The notes: generated from the sequence alone by a model not told the origin. A DNA stretch of 64,000 nt from an uncultured Eggerthellaceae bacterium (GCA_910588435.1 CAJUPL010000005.1:30602-94601); one strand, 5' to 3'; shown: positions 1-8,769, counted from the stretch's first letter. A program made the numbers and translations.

Positions 1-2
1 CA

Positions 3-86
3 GCATCACGACAAGGTCATCAAATGACAATTTCGGATGAGCTGAAGTGGCGCTTGGACAGCGGCGGCTCTACGCCCAACAGCTGA
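3..86 (+). other. Possible 3' end of a gene cut by the window edge; otherwise empty upstream region
   Basis: One plus-strand frame is open from the window edge to a TGA at 84-86 and ends in the peptide TISDELKWRLDSGGSTPNS, which has ordinary protein composition. It is too short to identify. From 87 to 349 no gene is visible; this AT-richer stretch must hold the promoter of the BRCT operon that starts at 350, but no clear -35/-10 pair stands out. Confidence 0.2.
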
Positions 87-349
87 AGCGCAATACATTG
101 CTCTAGGATCTGACGATAGCTTGAGTAGCGATCATATCCATCGGTCAGCTTGCAGATAATATGAAATCACGGCAACCAGAAAGCGCGTATCATATGAATG
201 TAAATCCCTACCCATACCACCCGCATAATTAATCTGGCTTTGAATCTTGGAGCTTCGTGCAAAGACTTCTCTATAATCCTACAAAGAAATTCTTTTTGAA
301 TTATGGCTATCTAAGCAGCTTGAACGTTTTGTAATGGGAGGACAGATCC

Positions 350-1465
350 ATGAACATCAAAGGAAAGACGTTCGTCCTGGCAGGGAACTTTGAATGCGGT
401 GACAAATTTGTTGCTGTTAAGCAAATGATCGAGATGGCAGGCGGCCACGTCAAAGATGGCCTCACCATCAATAAGAGCGTCGACTACCTTGTGCTCGGCG
501 CCAAGGGATCTCCCTCTTGGAAGAAGGGTGAATGCCCTCAAGTAGAACAAGTCGAGACCGCTAAGAAACGGGGGCAGAATATCGCCGTGGTCTCGGAAGA
601 GAGCCTTCTCCACTCCCTGAAAAATGCTGGAATAACAATCGAATCCTGGCTCAAGGAGTATAAGAAGAAGATGGAAGAGGAGCGCAAGCGACTGAAAAAC
701 GAAATCGATAGCGTTGAATGGAAATATGACTCCAGAACAAATACACTCACGATTAAAAATGGTGTGCTCCCTGACTTCCTCTCATTGATAGAAGATGCAG
801 AGCATGTGGGGTTGATAAACGCCTCGATAGCCCTATCATGCTCATCTACAAACAGTTTCAATGGGTCTGATGGATCTAGTGAAGCCGCGAGTATCGAAAG
901 CGATATTCCAGGCAATAGCAAAATGCGCGAATATGATGCGCAGGATATGCGACAGATTCTTCCATGGTCACAATATGCAGACGAAATGGAAGTGGTCTAC
1001 GCGCCTAATCTTATTGAGGTTCCGTCAGCGCTTTTCGCATGGTCTGCTCACCTCATAAGTGCACATTTGCCAAAAGCCCGCATTGTTGGGAACAGTGCAT
1101 TTTACGAATGCAAGGAGCTCGACAACATAGTCTTACCAGAAGTAGTCACTATTGGAAACGGTGCTTTCGCACTATGTCGTTCCTTAAACGGCACGCTTCT
1201 CTGTCCAAAGCTTCAGCATATTGGTCCTATAGCCTTTTCTGACTGCAAAGCACTCACAGGCATCAAGACGACTAAACCTGACCGCATGCGCATTGATGGA
1301 AAAGTGTTCAAGGGTAGCGGCAGCTCGCTTCAATCGATAGGCAAGGGCGCTTTTCTGCATTGCGAAAGCTTGAAAAGCGTGTCATATGACGAAGATGTGT
1401 GCCTTGTTCATGACAGCGCATTTCATCAAAGCGGCATTGCCAAGCAACGCACTGAAATACAGTGA
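350..1465 (+). CDS. BRCT domain protein with BspA-type leucine-rich repeats
   Basis: 371 residues, function unknown. Residues 1-90 form a BRCT domain: the first strand is KGKTFVLAGNF, then an AGGHV turn, DYLVLG and a late IAVVSEESLL strand. BRCT domains bind phosphopeptides or DNA ends and are normally seen in NAD-dependent ligase. Residues about 95-125 are a charged coiled coil. From about 235 to 365 there are LRR_5 (BspA/TpLRR) repeats with the signature AF-x-x-C-x-x-L (SAFYECKEL, GAFALCRSL, IAFSDCKAL, GAFLHCESL). No signal peptide is present, so the protein is cytoplasmic, unlike most BspA-type proteins. The start follows GGGAGG about 9 bases upstream. It is 12 bases from the next gene, which carries a similar BRCT domain, so the two are likely co-transcribed and partners. 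Confidence 0.8.
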   Translation: MNIKGKTFVLAGNFECGDKFVAVKQMIEMAGGHVKDGLTINKSVDYLVLGAKGSPSWKKGECPQVEQVETAKKRGQNIAVVSEESLLHSLKNAGITIESWLKEYKKKMEEERKRLKNEIDSVEWKYDSRTNTLTIKNGVLPDFLSLIEDAEHVGLINASIALSCSSTNSFNGSDGSSEAASIESDIPGNSKMREYDAQDMRQILPWSQYADEMEVVYAPNLIEVPSALFAWSAHLISAHLPKARIVGNSAFYECKELDNIVLPEVVTIGNGAFALCRSLNGTLLCPKLQHIGPIAFSDCKALTGIKTTKPDRMRIDGKVFKGSGSSLQSIGKGAFLHCESLKSVSYDEDVCLVHDSAFHQSGIAKQRTEIQ

Positions 1466-1477
1466 CGAGGAGAGCCA

Positions 1478-3409
1478 ATGAGGCAGAACTCTTACGGTAA
1501 GGTCAGCGACGAAACGTTGAGGATTCGCAAACTGATGGATGCTGTCACCTCCATCGGATTGGACGACAATGCATCCATAGACGCATGCCAATCGCTTCTT
1601 GAGCACATATACAAGGAATTCAGCAATTCCGAAGACGTATTCGTACTAGCCGCCAAGAAACTACTGACAGAGACCTGCGAAGATAATATGCTTTCAGATG
1701 ACGAAAAGAAAGCTCTAGCAAGCTTCGCTTCGATTTTCGATAATCCGATATCAAGTGAACCTATTGAAGCTATTGCTGAAAATACTTTCGTGTTGACGGG
1801 CGACTTCGAAGTGCCTGGAGGCAAAAGCTCCATGAAGTCAGCGATCGAGGCGGCTGGAGGGGTATGCAAGAGCGGTGTTTCGAAGAAGGTTCAATATGTT
1901 GTTGTCGGAGGACTCGGAAGCGATGCGTGGGCTTTTGGAAATTACGGCAGCAAAGTTAAAAAGGCACTGGATCTAAAACTTTCAAAGGGTGCCAATATAG
2001 GCATAGTCACCGAAAACGCATTCTTCCAATACATTTCGTCAAGCGACGCTAAAGATGCCGCCCACGCTCTTGCTACGATAGAGGAAATCACTGGCAGGTT
2101 CGAACGTCAGAACGCGTCAACCAAGGTTGTCGCACTGGAATTCAATGGCTTAACTGATGGTCAACAGAGCATGCTTGACGCAGTCAAAGACGGGAAGAAC
2201 ATCTACTTAACAGGACTCGGAGGTACTGGAAAATCCTACATTCTCGAGCGCATCATTGAATGGGCAAATAGCGAGGACAAAAACGTTATCGTATGTGCCC
2301 CTACAGGCATCGCAGCATTGAACATCGGCGGCACGACTATACATCACGCGCTTGGCATACGTCCCGAAAAGACAACTGCCTCGAATGCCAATCCTTGGAT
2401 ACGAGAGGACTCGCCTCTACTTGCCTGTGATCTAATGATCGTGGATGAGATATCTATGTGCAGAGCGGATCTGTTTGATTATCTATCCCTCGCGCTAAAG
2501 AACGCAGCAAAGCTGCGAAATGGCGAAAAGGAAGTATGCCAGCTAATTGTAGTCGGAGACTTCTGCCAATTACCACCCGTCATGACAGGTGATGACGCGA
2601 AGCTCCTCCACGAGAAGTACGGTCGCGATATAGGGTACGGGTATCCATTCTCTGGTGACGAATGGGAGAGCTGGAATTTCGACTGCATCGAGCTGACAGA
2701 GGCCATCAGACAGCGAGACGCTGAGTTCGTGAGCGCCCTGAACGCTTGTCGTATTGGCAATACCACCGGACTGAAGTGGATAGAGAGCCACTCGGCAGAT
2801 ACGCCTGGCAACAACGCTATCGTTCTGTGCGGCAGAAACAAGACAGCCGAGGACGTGAATAAGAGGAGCTTGGCTGAGCTGCCTGATACTGAAGTTACAT
2901 ATACAGGCGTAAAAGATGGCACTATAGAGCAAGGGGATATGCCGACTGCCATGAAACTCGCATTAAAACGCGGCGCACGCGTGATGACACTCGCCAACAA
3001 AAGCACTGAAACATACATGAACGGCTCGCTTGGAACAGTGCTCAGTTGTGAGGACAAATTCGTACGCGTGCTGTTCGACACAGGAAAAGAGGCTGACGTA
3101 TATCCTCACACTTGGGAGGTTTTGAAACCTGCTGTAGAGGACGGAAAGACACGTTACAAATGCATTGGCTCCTATACACAAATTCCGCTCAAACTCGCTT
3201 ATGCAATTACAATACACAAATCGCAAGGTCAGACCTTCGAAGAGGCTTCCATTTATCCTGAATGCTGGGATCCGGGACAACTCTACACTGCGCTTTCCCG
3301 GCTCACACGCATTGAGGGGCTGCACCTTGCCCACCATTGCGCAGACAGCTTCCTCATCACCGCTCCTGAGGTTATTGATTTCTACGAGAAGCAACACCCG
3401 AGAGCGTAG
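1478..3409 (+). CDS. BRCT domain fused to a Pif1/RecD-like superfamily 1 helicase
   Basis: 643 residues. A helical N-terminus (1-100) precedes a BRCT domain (about 108-193) closely resembling the one in the upstream gene (NTFVLTGDFEV, YVVVGGLGSDAW, NIGIVTENAFF). An SF1B helicase follows: Walker A GLGGTGKS near 246, Walker B LMIVDEIS near 312, motif III VVGDFCQLPPV, and the C-terminal 2B/UvrD-like signature TIHKSQGQT with LYTALSRLTR near the end. These are the motifs of Pif1/RecD2 ATP-dependent 5'-3' DNA helicases. BRCT plus Pif1 is an unusual pairing for a bacterial protein. The start has a GGAG site (gacgaggagagcc). It sits next to a DNA methyltransferase locus, so a role in defence or in processing modified or broken DNA is possible, but that is inference. 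Confidence 0.88.
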   Translation: MRQNSYGKVSDETLRIRKLMDAVTSIGLDDNASIDACQSLLEHIYKEFSNSEDVFVLAAKKLLTETCEDNMLSDDEKKALASFASIFDNPISSEPIEAIAENTFVLTGDFEVPGGKSSMKSAIEAAGGVCKSGVSKKVQYVVVGGLGSDAWAFGNYGSKVKKALDLKLSKGANIGIVTENAFFQYISSSDAKDAAHALATIEEITGRFERQNASTKVVALEFNGLTDGQQSMLDAVKDGKNIYLTGLGGTGKSYILERIIEWANSEDKNVIVCAPTGIAALNIGGTTIHHALGIRPEKTTASNANPWIREDSPLLACDLMIVDEISMCRADLFDYLSLALKNAAKLRNGEKEVCQLIVVGDFCQLPPVMTGDDAKLLHEKYGRDIGYGYPFSGDEWESWNFDCIELTEAIRQRDAEFVSALNACRIGNTTGLKWIESHSADTPGNNAIVLCGRNKTAEDVNKRSLAELPDTEVTYTGVKDGTIEQGDMPTAMKLALKRGARVMTLANKSTETYMNGSLGTVLSCEDKFVRVLFDTGKEADVYPHTWEVLKPAVEDGKTRYKCIGSYTQIPLKLAYAITIHKSQGQTFEEASIYPECWDPGQLYTALSRLTRIEGLHLAHHCADSFLITAPEVIDFYEKQHPRA

Positions 3410-3798
3410 CCAAGCGGCTACGAACAGCGTGTCGTGACGTATTGTTCAACTTTTACTACGGCGCTCTTCAGCGATCGTGGGGACGCAGAACGAAAAACGC
3501 TGCGACTCTGCTGTTCTGCCTGCTGACTCAAGAAGTGTTATCCGATACGCCCCTTGGCATGCATTCAGAACAACAACATCCTTCGTCACACCTTCGTTCT
3601 GAGGGACAATCACGGCCACCAGATATCAGCGGTATCGGCATTTCTCAAGGCTGATGATTAATCGCAATACGATATTCTCGAAATCACAAGAAGGTCGAGA
3701 GGCAGATCGACAGATCGTTTGTCTCACATTGATCAAGGGAATCATCACTCAGCGAGGGCTGCCAGATACGCATTAATCGCCCGTCCCCCAAACACCCG
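3410..3798. other. Intergenic gap between convergent genes
   Basis: A hairpin with 7-bp arms (CGTAGCC / GGCTACG, 3405-3422) overlaps the helicase stop codon and may end its transcript, although no T-run follows. The rest of the gap carries short plus-strand ORFs without ribosome sites or recognisable motifs. No repeat or RNA gene was recognised. Confidence 0.35.
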
Positions 3799-5367
3799 CT
3801 ATCGCTCTTTCGAAATTGCCGCAATAGCTACTTGGATATTCATCATCTCCAAATGCTTTTTTACTGCACAGAATGTGATTTTGCTAAAGAAGGGAATATC
3901 TGGCAGATCACTTTCTTCTTTTGTAATGATGCCAAACACAACCTCATTGGGATGCGAGCTAGATATCCTATACCCAGTCTCCCCATCCTGAGCTTCGGCA
4001 ATTTTTTCGTTAGCCTTATCCAAGAACGATATGTCGGACCGAACCAATTCTGCTGTCGTTAGACCCTGATTAAATAGATGGCTTAACGCTGCAGAGCCCG
4101 AATACCTTTTTACGTGTACGAACGATCCGTCACGAGTCAAGATATCACACAATTCAAACTTGCTATTTGATCCGCCGTGCATAATGAACTTCTGATCCAT
4201 CAAAATGCAAGTGCTAGGCTTTTCTTCACATACCCGCCTATTGTAAGAACCTTCATTCTTCTCATTTTTAGAATATGACGGAAAACTGAATGAGGAGATA
4301 GAGGTATCAAAGTACTGCTGATTGATTTTCTTCACATAATCTGGCTCGATGCGGAACCATTCACCACCATTAATACAGTATTGAAACCCGTTATGCTCAA
4401 GCTCACCATATAGACATTTGTATGCTGACCAGTGATTGATTTCGCTATCATCAACAGCCCCAAGCTGAAATATCACTTTGCTTTTGAGCTGCTGAATGTT
4501 TTCAAGAGGACCCTTTAGGGTGCCAGTAACCTTTTCTATAAGAATATCGTCATGTATCTCCTTGCTTCCTTGGTATCTAAAACCTGCTGTCTCCTCCCAA
4601 TTAATCAGCCCGGGTACCGCCATCCAAATACTGATATCTTTCGCTTTAATTGCTTCAATAAGAGCTGCATCCAAATCTCGCTTCATAGCCGAATTTTTTA
4701 CAGGCGCGATATGGTCAACCCACGGGAAGTTATCTTTATATCGCTCGGACTTATATATCGCATATATCTCCCGCAAGTAGCTTGATAAACCCTTGAGTTC
4801 CACGGACGTGGTCACGCTTAGCGAATCCGTGCCTGTAAGTGACCCTGGAAGAATAGCATCGCTCTCACCAGATGCCGTAATCCCATTGAGTAGATCTCTT
4901 TCGATATCCAATGCAAAATCATGTATTTCCGACTTCTTGGGCATTTGCTCATTGGTCTTACTAGCATTTCCAGCAATTTCGGTCTTCGTAATGCGACGAA
5001 TAGAATCAGGCTCAACGCAATTCAAAACCGTCTTCAATCCAAATCTCTCCTCAATGCAGTTTTTATTAATTAACGAAAGCCCTCTTCCGAAAGAAACGGC
5101 AAAATATCTTTGACTTTCATTAATGTCGATAGGAACAAGCAGTAGAGCGCTTGCTGTTGCATTGAAAATGTCAGCATCGTCAATCGCGCTTCCAAAAAAG
5201 GATTCTACCCATCGAGGCCTAGAAGAAAACGAACGCGTATGATAGAGATTGCCAATATTCGCTATTGTTTGACAATCATATTCTTTGTCTTCAGCAAGGA
5301 TTGAGTCTTCTGTTTCGTAATCCGCCTTAATTAGATAGATTGAAAGCTTAGTCTTCTTCTTGGCCAT
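3799..5367 (-). CDS. TIGR04141/DUF6119-type sporadically distributed protein
   Basis: 522 residues, soluble, no signal peptide or membrane segment. The N-terminus (KKKTKLSIYLIKADY, then an acidic stretch), the segment YFAVSFGRGLSLINKNCIEERFGLKTVLN and the later YNGGEWF-like segment match what I recall of the TIGR04141/DUF6119 family. That family is patchily distributed, about 530 residues long, and its biochemical role is not settled; members often lie beside DNA modification genes. Here it lies at the 3' end of a minus-strand chain: methyltransferase, three tiny coupled ORFs, this gene. The ATG is preceded by AGGGA about 9 bases upstream. Its AT-rich codon use differs from the core genes and points to horizontal transfer. 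Confidence 0.65.
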   Translation of the reverse strand: MAKKKTKLSIYLIKADYETEDSILAEDKEYDCQTIANIGNLYHTRSFSSRPRWVESFFGSAIDDADIFNATASALLLVPIDINESQRYFAVSFGRGLSLINKNCIEERFGLKTVLNCVEPDSIRRITKTEIAGNASKTNEQMPKKSEIHDFALDIERDLLNGITASGESDAILPGSLTGTDSLSVTTSVELKGLSSYLREIYAIYKSERYKDNFPWVDHIAPVKNSAMKRDLDAALIEAIKAKDISIWMAVPGLINWEETAGFRYQGSKEIHDDILIEKVTGTLKGPLENIQQLKSKVIFQLGAVDDSEINHWSAYKCLYGELEHNGFQYCINGGEWFRIEPDYVKKINQQYFDTSISSFSFPSYSKNEKNEGSYNRRVCEEKPSTCILMDQKFIMHGGSNSKFELCDILTRDGSFVHVKRYSGSAALSHLFNQGLTTAELVRSDISFLDKANEKIAEAQDGETGYRISSSHPNEVVFGIITKEESDLPDIPFFSKITFCAVKKHLEMMNIQVAIAAISKER

Positions 5368-5372
5368 CTACA

Positions 5373-5450
5373 TCATTCCCTAGAAAGCAATTCGTCCATA
5401 CTTGAGCTTGCCTTTGTATCTCTCAATTCAGATGCGACTGCTTCAAACAT
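5373..5450 (-). CDS. Tiny ORF C of the methyltransferase chain (25 residues)
   Basis: ATG at 5450, peptide MFEAVASELRDTKASSSMDE plus five more residues, TGA at 5373-5375. An AGGA lies 5 bases before the ATG. The start overlaps the stop of the preceding tiny ORF (ATGTTTGA), and the stop lies 5 bases before the next gene. The composition is protein-like. It may be a real coupled mini-gene or the last piece of a frameshifted gene. Confidence 0.35.
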   Translation of the reverse strand: MFEAVASELRDTKASSSMDELLSRE

Positions 5451-5595
5451 GTTTTCCTGTAATACACTTTATCTCATCGCCCTCATGTGCATCCAGCGTT
5501 CTGTCGCCCTCTTTCCGAACAATAGGAGGAACGCATAGAAGAGTAACCTGTCGGTTCATCTTTTGCAGCCAGCGAGCTCGCTGGATTTGCATCAT
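5443..5595 (-). CDS. Tiny ORF B of the methyltransferase chain (50 residues)
   Basis: Two adjacent ATG codons (5595 and 5592) overlap the stop of ORF A. The peptide contains RARWLQKMNRQVTLLCVPP followed by a charged tail ending in KCITGKHV. No ribosome site of its own is visible, so translation would depend on coupling. It is not recognised as any family. If ORFs A, B and C were once a single gene, this would be its middle. Confidence 0.35.
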   Translation of the reverse strand: MMQIQRARWLQKMNRQVTLLCVPPIVRKEGDRTLDAHEGDEIKCITGKHV

Positions 5596-5672
5596 TGGCA
5601 ATACTGAGCAATCCAATCAACTCTATCTTTAGTTGCCCTTTGCTCGCAGTACCTATACAGACAGTTCGCCAT
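5592..5672 (-). CDS. Tiny ORF A of the methyltransferase chain (26 residues)
   Basis: The ATG at 5672 shares one base with the methyltransferase stop (TGATG) and has AAGGA 8 bases upstream inside that gene. The peptide is MANCLYRYCEQRATKDRVDW followed by IAQYCQ. The coupling arrangement argues for translation. Function unknown. Confidence 0.4.
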   Translation of the reverse strand: MANCLYRYCEQRATKDRVDWIAQYCQ

Positions 5673-6775
5673 CAACGAGTTTCCTTAGATATGAAATCAA
5701 GTAATGATTCATGCACCGATAAATCAAGGCCAAGAGCATTAGCTACTGAGTGAGCTACAGCAAATGCCATCTTGGGTGGTACCGCGTTACCAATCTGCTG
5801 ATAGCGCGAACTCTGCGATCCACGCCAGGGCATATCTCGCGGAAATGACTGAATAGCTGCCGCCTCCTGCACCGATATTCGTCGCAATCGTTCCGGAATT
5901 TTAGTAGCAGCTTCGCCGCCGTTCATAAGCTCGTCGTGATAATTAACCACCCACTGCTTCGCGCCAGTATCTAACGTATCCTGATCCACAATAGGGGTTC
6001 GATTGCCTCCCATGGAAGCTGGCAATGTAGGAGCTGGACGATTCATGTCCATCGGACGCCCTTGTCCATTGAATAGCATCCCGGCAAAAGGAGACTGCCT
6101 AAGAATGGGGTCCTTGGCTGCGGTCACTTTTGCCTTACATGTCTGATCATTGCCAGGCTTTCCGATATGCGGGAGATCCTTTAAAGCTTCTGCGACTCCA
6201 ATGTGATCTGCAACGGTTGGAGCTGGATACTCATACTCTATATCTGAGTCTTTAAAACCAATGAGGAACATCCTCTCCCGCGTTTGTGGCACACCAAAAT
6301 CTGCGCTATTTAGAACTTCAAGATAGGTCTTATAGCCGATTTCTTTTGCTTTGGAACGTACATCGGAGATAGTACCTGCCCATCTTTTGTTTCTCGCAAG
6401 AGCTTTTACATTCTCCATGACAAAAGCCTTCGGCTTTACACGCTGCACCATTGCAAGAAAATCAAACACATGCCGTGACCTAGGGTCATTCGGATCCATT
6501 TTGCCTGCTACGGAAAATCCTTGGCAAGGAGGACCTCCTATAACCAAATCCGCGCATCCTTCTTCTGGGAGCTTTTCAACTTGCCGAATATCGCCTGTAA
6601 TGGATTCATGCTCTAAGCTCTCTTCGACTCGCTTAGCGATGATTTCCATTGTAGCCTCATATGTTTGCATCGCATCACTATTAATGTCGTTCGCAAACAC
6701 TGGCCTGAACCCAGCAGCAATAAATCCGATGTCGAGTCCACCTGCACCGGTATAAAGACTTACAAATTTTGACAT
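5672..6775 (-). CDS. dcm: DNA (cytosine-5-)-methyltransferase
   Basis: 367 residues from the chosen start, converting cytosine to 5-methylcytosine in a specific DNA target using S-adenosylmethionine. Motif I is VSLYTGAGGLDIGF near the N-terminus; the catalytic PCQ loop is GGPPCQGFSVAG; motif VI MENVKAL, motif VIII QTRERMFLIGF and the C-terminal motifs QSFP and QIGNAVPPKMA are all present. The protein is therefore complete and probably active. A longer frame exists to 6802, but the ATG at 6775 has an AGAGGG site and begins directly at the motif I strand; the longer start lies inside an inverted repeat. It is divergent from an XRE regulator and a 543-residue unknown protein that could be the cognate nuclease. 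The target sequence cannot be read from the protein. Confidence 0.93.
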   Translation of the reverse strand: MSKFVSLYTGAGGLDIGFIAAGFRPVFANDINSDAMQTYEATMEIIAKRVEESLEHESITGDIRQVEKLPEEGCADLVIGGPPCQGFSVAGKMDPNDPRSRHVFDFLAMVQRVKPKAFVMENVKALARNKRWAGTISDVRSKAKEIGYKTYLEVLNSADFGVPQTRERMFLIGFKDSDIEYEYPAPTVADHIGVAEALKDLPHIGKPGNDQTCKAKVTAAKDPILRQSPFAGMLFNGQGRPMDMNRPAPTLPASMGGNRTPIVDQDTLDTGAKQWVVNYHDELMNGGEAATKIPERLRRISVQEAAAIQSFPRDMPWRGSQSSRYQQIGNAVPPKMAFAVAHSVANALGLDLSVHESLLDFISKETR

Positions 6776-6796
6776 GCCTTTTTGCCCTCTGACCGG

Positions 6797-6819
6797 GCTC
6801 ATTCTTATTTAGAATGAGC
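6797..6819. promoter_or_regulatory. Perfect inverted repeat between methyltransferase and XRE regulator, likely operator
   Basis: GCTCATTCT and AGAATGAGC form 9-bp perfect arms around a 5-base TATTT spacer. The site covers the -35 to -10 area of both divergent genes: a TATCAT lies at 6831-6836 for the plus strand, and an AT-rich TCTAAATA within the repeat could serve the minus strand. Placement and symmetry are those of an operator for the adjacent XRE (controller-type) protein. Confidence 0.6.
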
Positions 6820-6855
6820 TCTTACAGATGCTATCATACCATTCAGCATTCCTAC

Positions 6856-7143
6856 ATGATTCGAAAGCTTGTCAAGATGATTGATGAAAATGAACGAATC
6901 GGCTCCCTCGTGGCATCATGGCGCAAAAGTGCTGGGCTATCTCAAGGCCGCTTAGCTGATGCAATAGACACACAACAAGCCACGATATCAAAGCTGGAAT
7001 CTGGCACTTATAGGCTCACTGTCGAACAACTCTTGTCGATACTAAATGCTTGCGGTATTACCTTGCGGGAAGCCGTAAACGATATTGAAGAAGTCTTTGA
7101 TTTAGCTGATAGACCTCTATGGGAGCGAATAAATGAACAATGA
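6856..7143 (+). CDS. XRE-family regulator, candidate controller protein of the methyltransferase locus
   Basis: 95 residues from the ATG at 6856 (6877 is also possible; neither has a strong ribosome site). A Cro/C1-type helix-turn-helix is clear: IGSLVASWRKSAGLSQGRLA, then IDTQQATISKLESGTYRLTV, followed by the last helices. This is the size and fold of controller proteins that time expression of restriction-modification genes by binding an inverted repeat. Such a repeat lies just upstream at 6797-6819. An ATG at 6814 lies within that repeat and is therefore unlikely to be the start. The gene overlaps the next one by 11 bases, indicating coupled expression. Confidence 0.8.
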   Translation: MIRKLVKMIDENERIGSLVASWRKSAGLSQGRLADAIDTQQATISKLESGTYRLTVEQLLSILNACGITLREAVNDIEEVFDLADRPLWERINEQ

Positions 7144-8764
7144 GAATGTAATTGACGATATTTCGGACGCTTTACTTAGAGCATCAATGCCGATAAATTC
7201 AGATGTAATGCATCTTGCAGCTAAGCGATGTATAGAGTATTACCAGACTGCTTCAGAAAAAATATCCATTCCCAAAGAAGAAGTCTCAGAGCGCTTTACA
7301 GAAATGTGGATATTATGGCTCGGGGGGACAAATGAACCAATAAAGGAGCTTCGAGATGTCGTCTGTGCAGCGATCAGTGCAGATGAGAACATGAAACAAC
7401 TTGCGAGCGACTACTTTAAACTCGAAAAGAAACTAGAAGAGAAACTATTCATGGCACGCTCTTATGCAATAGCGCTTATTGGATGTGCTCCATTAATTCG
7501 CACTTTGGTTGCTGAACAACATCTGGGGCTAGATCGAATACGGTCAATCCTGAATGTCCCCGGGGCTACGTTTGATGCGATTCGTAGCGTGTTGAGTTCC
7601 ATGGGAGCACCAACGAGTCTAGATCAAAACAACATTGAATCTATGCACGCAAACGACGCTGATGATGTTGCTTCATTTTTCGGAGACACAACGGCTGACG
7701 ATGCTGCCACAACTCTGCGGGGCTTGCTTGGATCTTTCTCGCGCAATGACGAACTCTGGGAAAATGTGACAGAGTTAACCTATATCGGGTTCGAACCATA
7801 CCTTTTCATGCTGTACTACGAGCTTTTGACACTGGAGACTACCGACAGGTTTCCAGGCCGAGCGATTTATGAATGCATGCCACGAGGTGCCGATGTCAAA
7901 GCGCTATGGAACAAAATGTATCATCCAACTCAACAGAATCCTTATCTAAACAATGCAAAATCCGTTTACTCTCTAGACCTATCTTGGGCAGAAACAAAGC
8001 TATCACCCGAAAAACAAAACGGATCACTCCTACTCGCAAATGTTTTTGACATCATGGCAGAACTGCCATACACAACAAGACGCAGAGTAGCGCATATGAT
8101 CCGGTGCTACCTTTTGCTTGTATCAGATAAGAACCAGAAGAAAACACCTCTTACCCCAATCACTCCAGATGGCATTAAGCGGTTCATCATGACTATTGGA
8201 GCAGCCAATAGTCTTACTAAAGGGGTACTTGATCAGCGCCTTGTAGACTTCTTAACGTACTGCATACACGACTATGACAAATGGATAGCCCGGGGCCTGG
8301 GTTCATCCGTGAACGAAACAAACGCATCAGGTCGAAAATATGGGGATGTGGAATATCTAGACCTTGCCACACATTCCCAAATTCACGCCTACGAAGCACA
8401 CGGCGGAATGCTGCGAGACGAATATGTGCAAAGTCATATCGATTCTTTGCATGAAACCGTCAACTATCATAAATCTGAGGCAGCAGCACGTGGAGAAGAG
8501 TACGTACGGTCAATTGATGTTTTTTATGTCGCTCACGATATATCCAGACTTGAGCGGTTCAAGAATGGGCATCAGGAGACCATCCACGGCATTCCATTCA
8601 CATTTGCCTTTATGACATTTTCAGATTTAGTTGAAGAAGCAAACGGGCTGGAGACTGTCTCTAAACAGATTGAAAGATTTGACGAGTTGATTCATGAACG
8701 TATATCCCAGCTTCCAGACACTTACTCACTAAAGCAAAGATACAGGCAAATCATAGGAGACTAG
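7133..8764 (+). CDS. Unknown 543-residue protein coupled to the XRE regulator, candidate nuclease of the modification locus
   Basis: Not recognised. The protein is soluble, mostly helical and acidic, without signal peptide or membrane segment. The ATG follows GGGAGCG at a good distance and overlaps the XRE stop by 11 bases. Residues 80-150 contain a helical segment after a short coiled coil (FKLEKKLEEKLFMARS). A striking conserved-looking stretch near 400-425 reads YGDVEYLDLATHSQIHAYEA, with closely spaced Asp, Glu, Gln and His residues that could form a catalytic or metal site. The position opposite a cytosine methyltransferase and behind a controller-type regulator suggests a restriction endonuclease. 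This is guilt by association only; no PD-(D/E)xK, HNH or GIY-YIG motif is certain. Confidence 0.6.
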   Translation: MNNENVIDDISDALLRASMPINSDVMHLAAKRCIEYYQTASEKISIPKEEVSERFTEMWILWLGGTNEPIKELRDVVCAAISADENMKQLASDYFKLEKKLEEKLFMARSYAIALIGCAPLIRTLVAEQHLGLDRIRSILNVPGATFDAIRSVLSSMGAPTSLDQNNIESMHANDADDVASFFGDTTADDAATTLRGLLGSFSRNDELWENVTELTYIGFEPYLFMLYYELLTLETTDRFPGRAIYECMPRGADVKALWNKMYHPTQQNPYLNNAKSVYSLDLSWAETKLSPEKQNGSLLLANVFDIMAELPYTTRRRVAHMIRCYLLLVSDKNQKKTPLTPITPDGIKRFIMTIGAANSLTKGVLDQRLVDFLTYCIHDYDKWIARGLGSSVNETNASGRKYGDVEYLDLATHSQIHAYEAHGGMLRDEYVQSHIDSLHETVNYHKSEAAARGEEYVRSIDVFYVAHDISRLERFKNGHQETIHGIPFTFAFMTFSDLVEEANGLETVSKQIERFDELIHERISQLPDTYSLKQRYRQIIGD

Positions 8765-8769
8765 TACAC

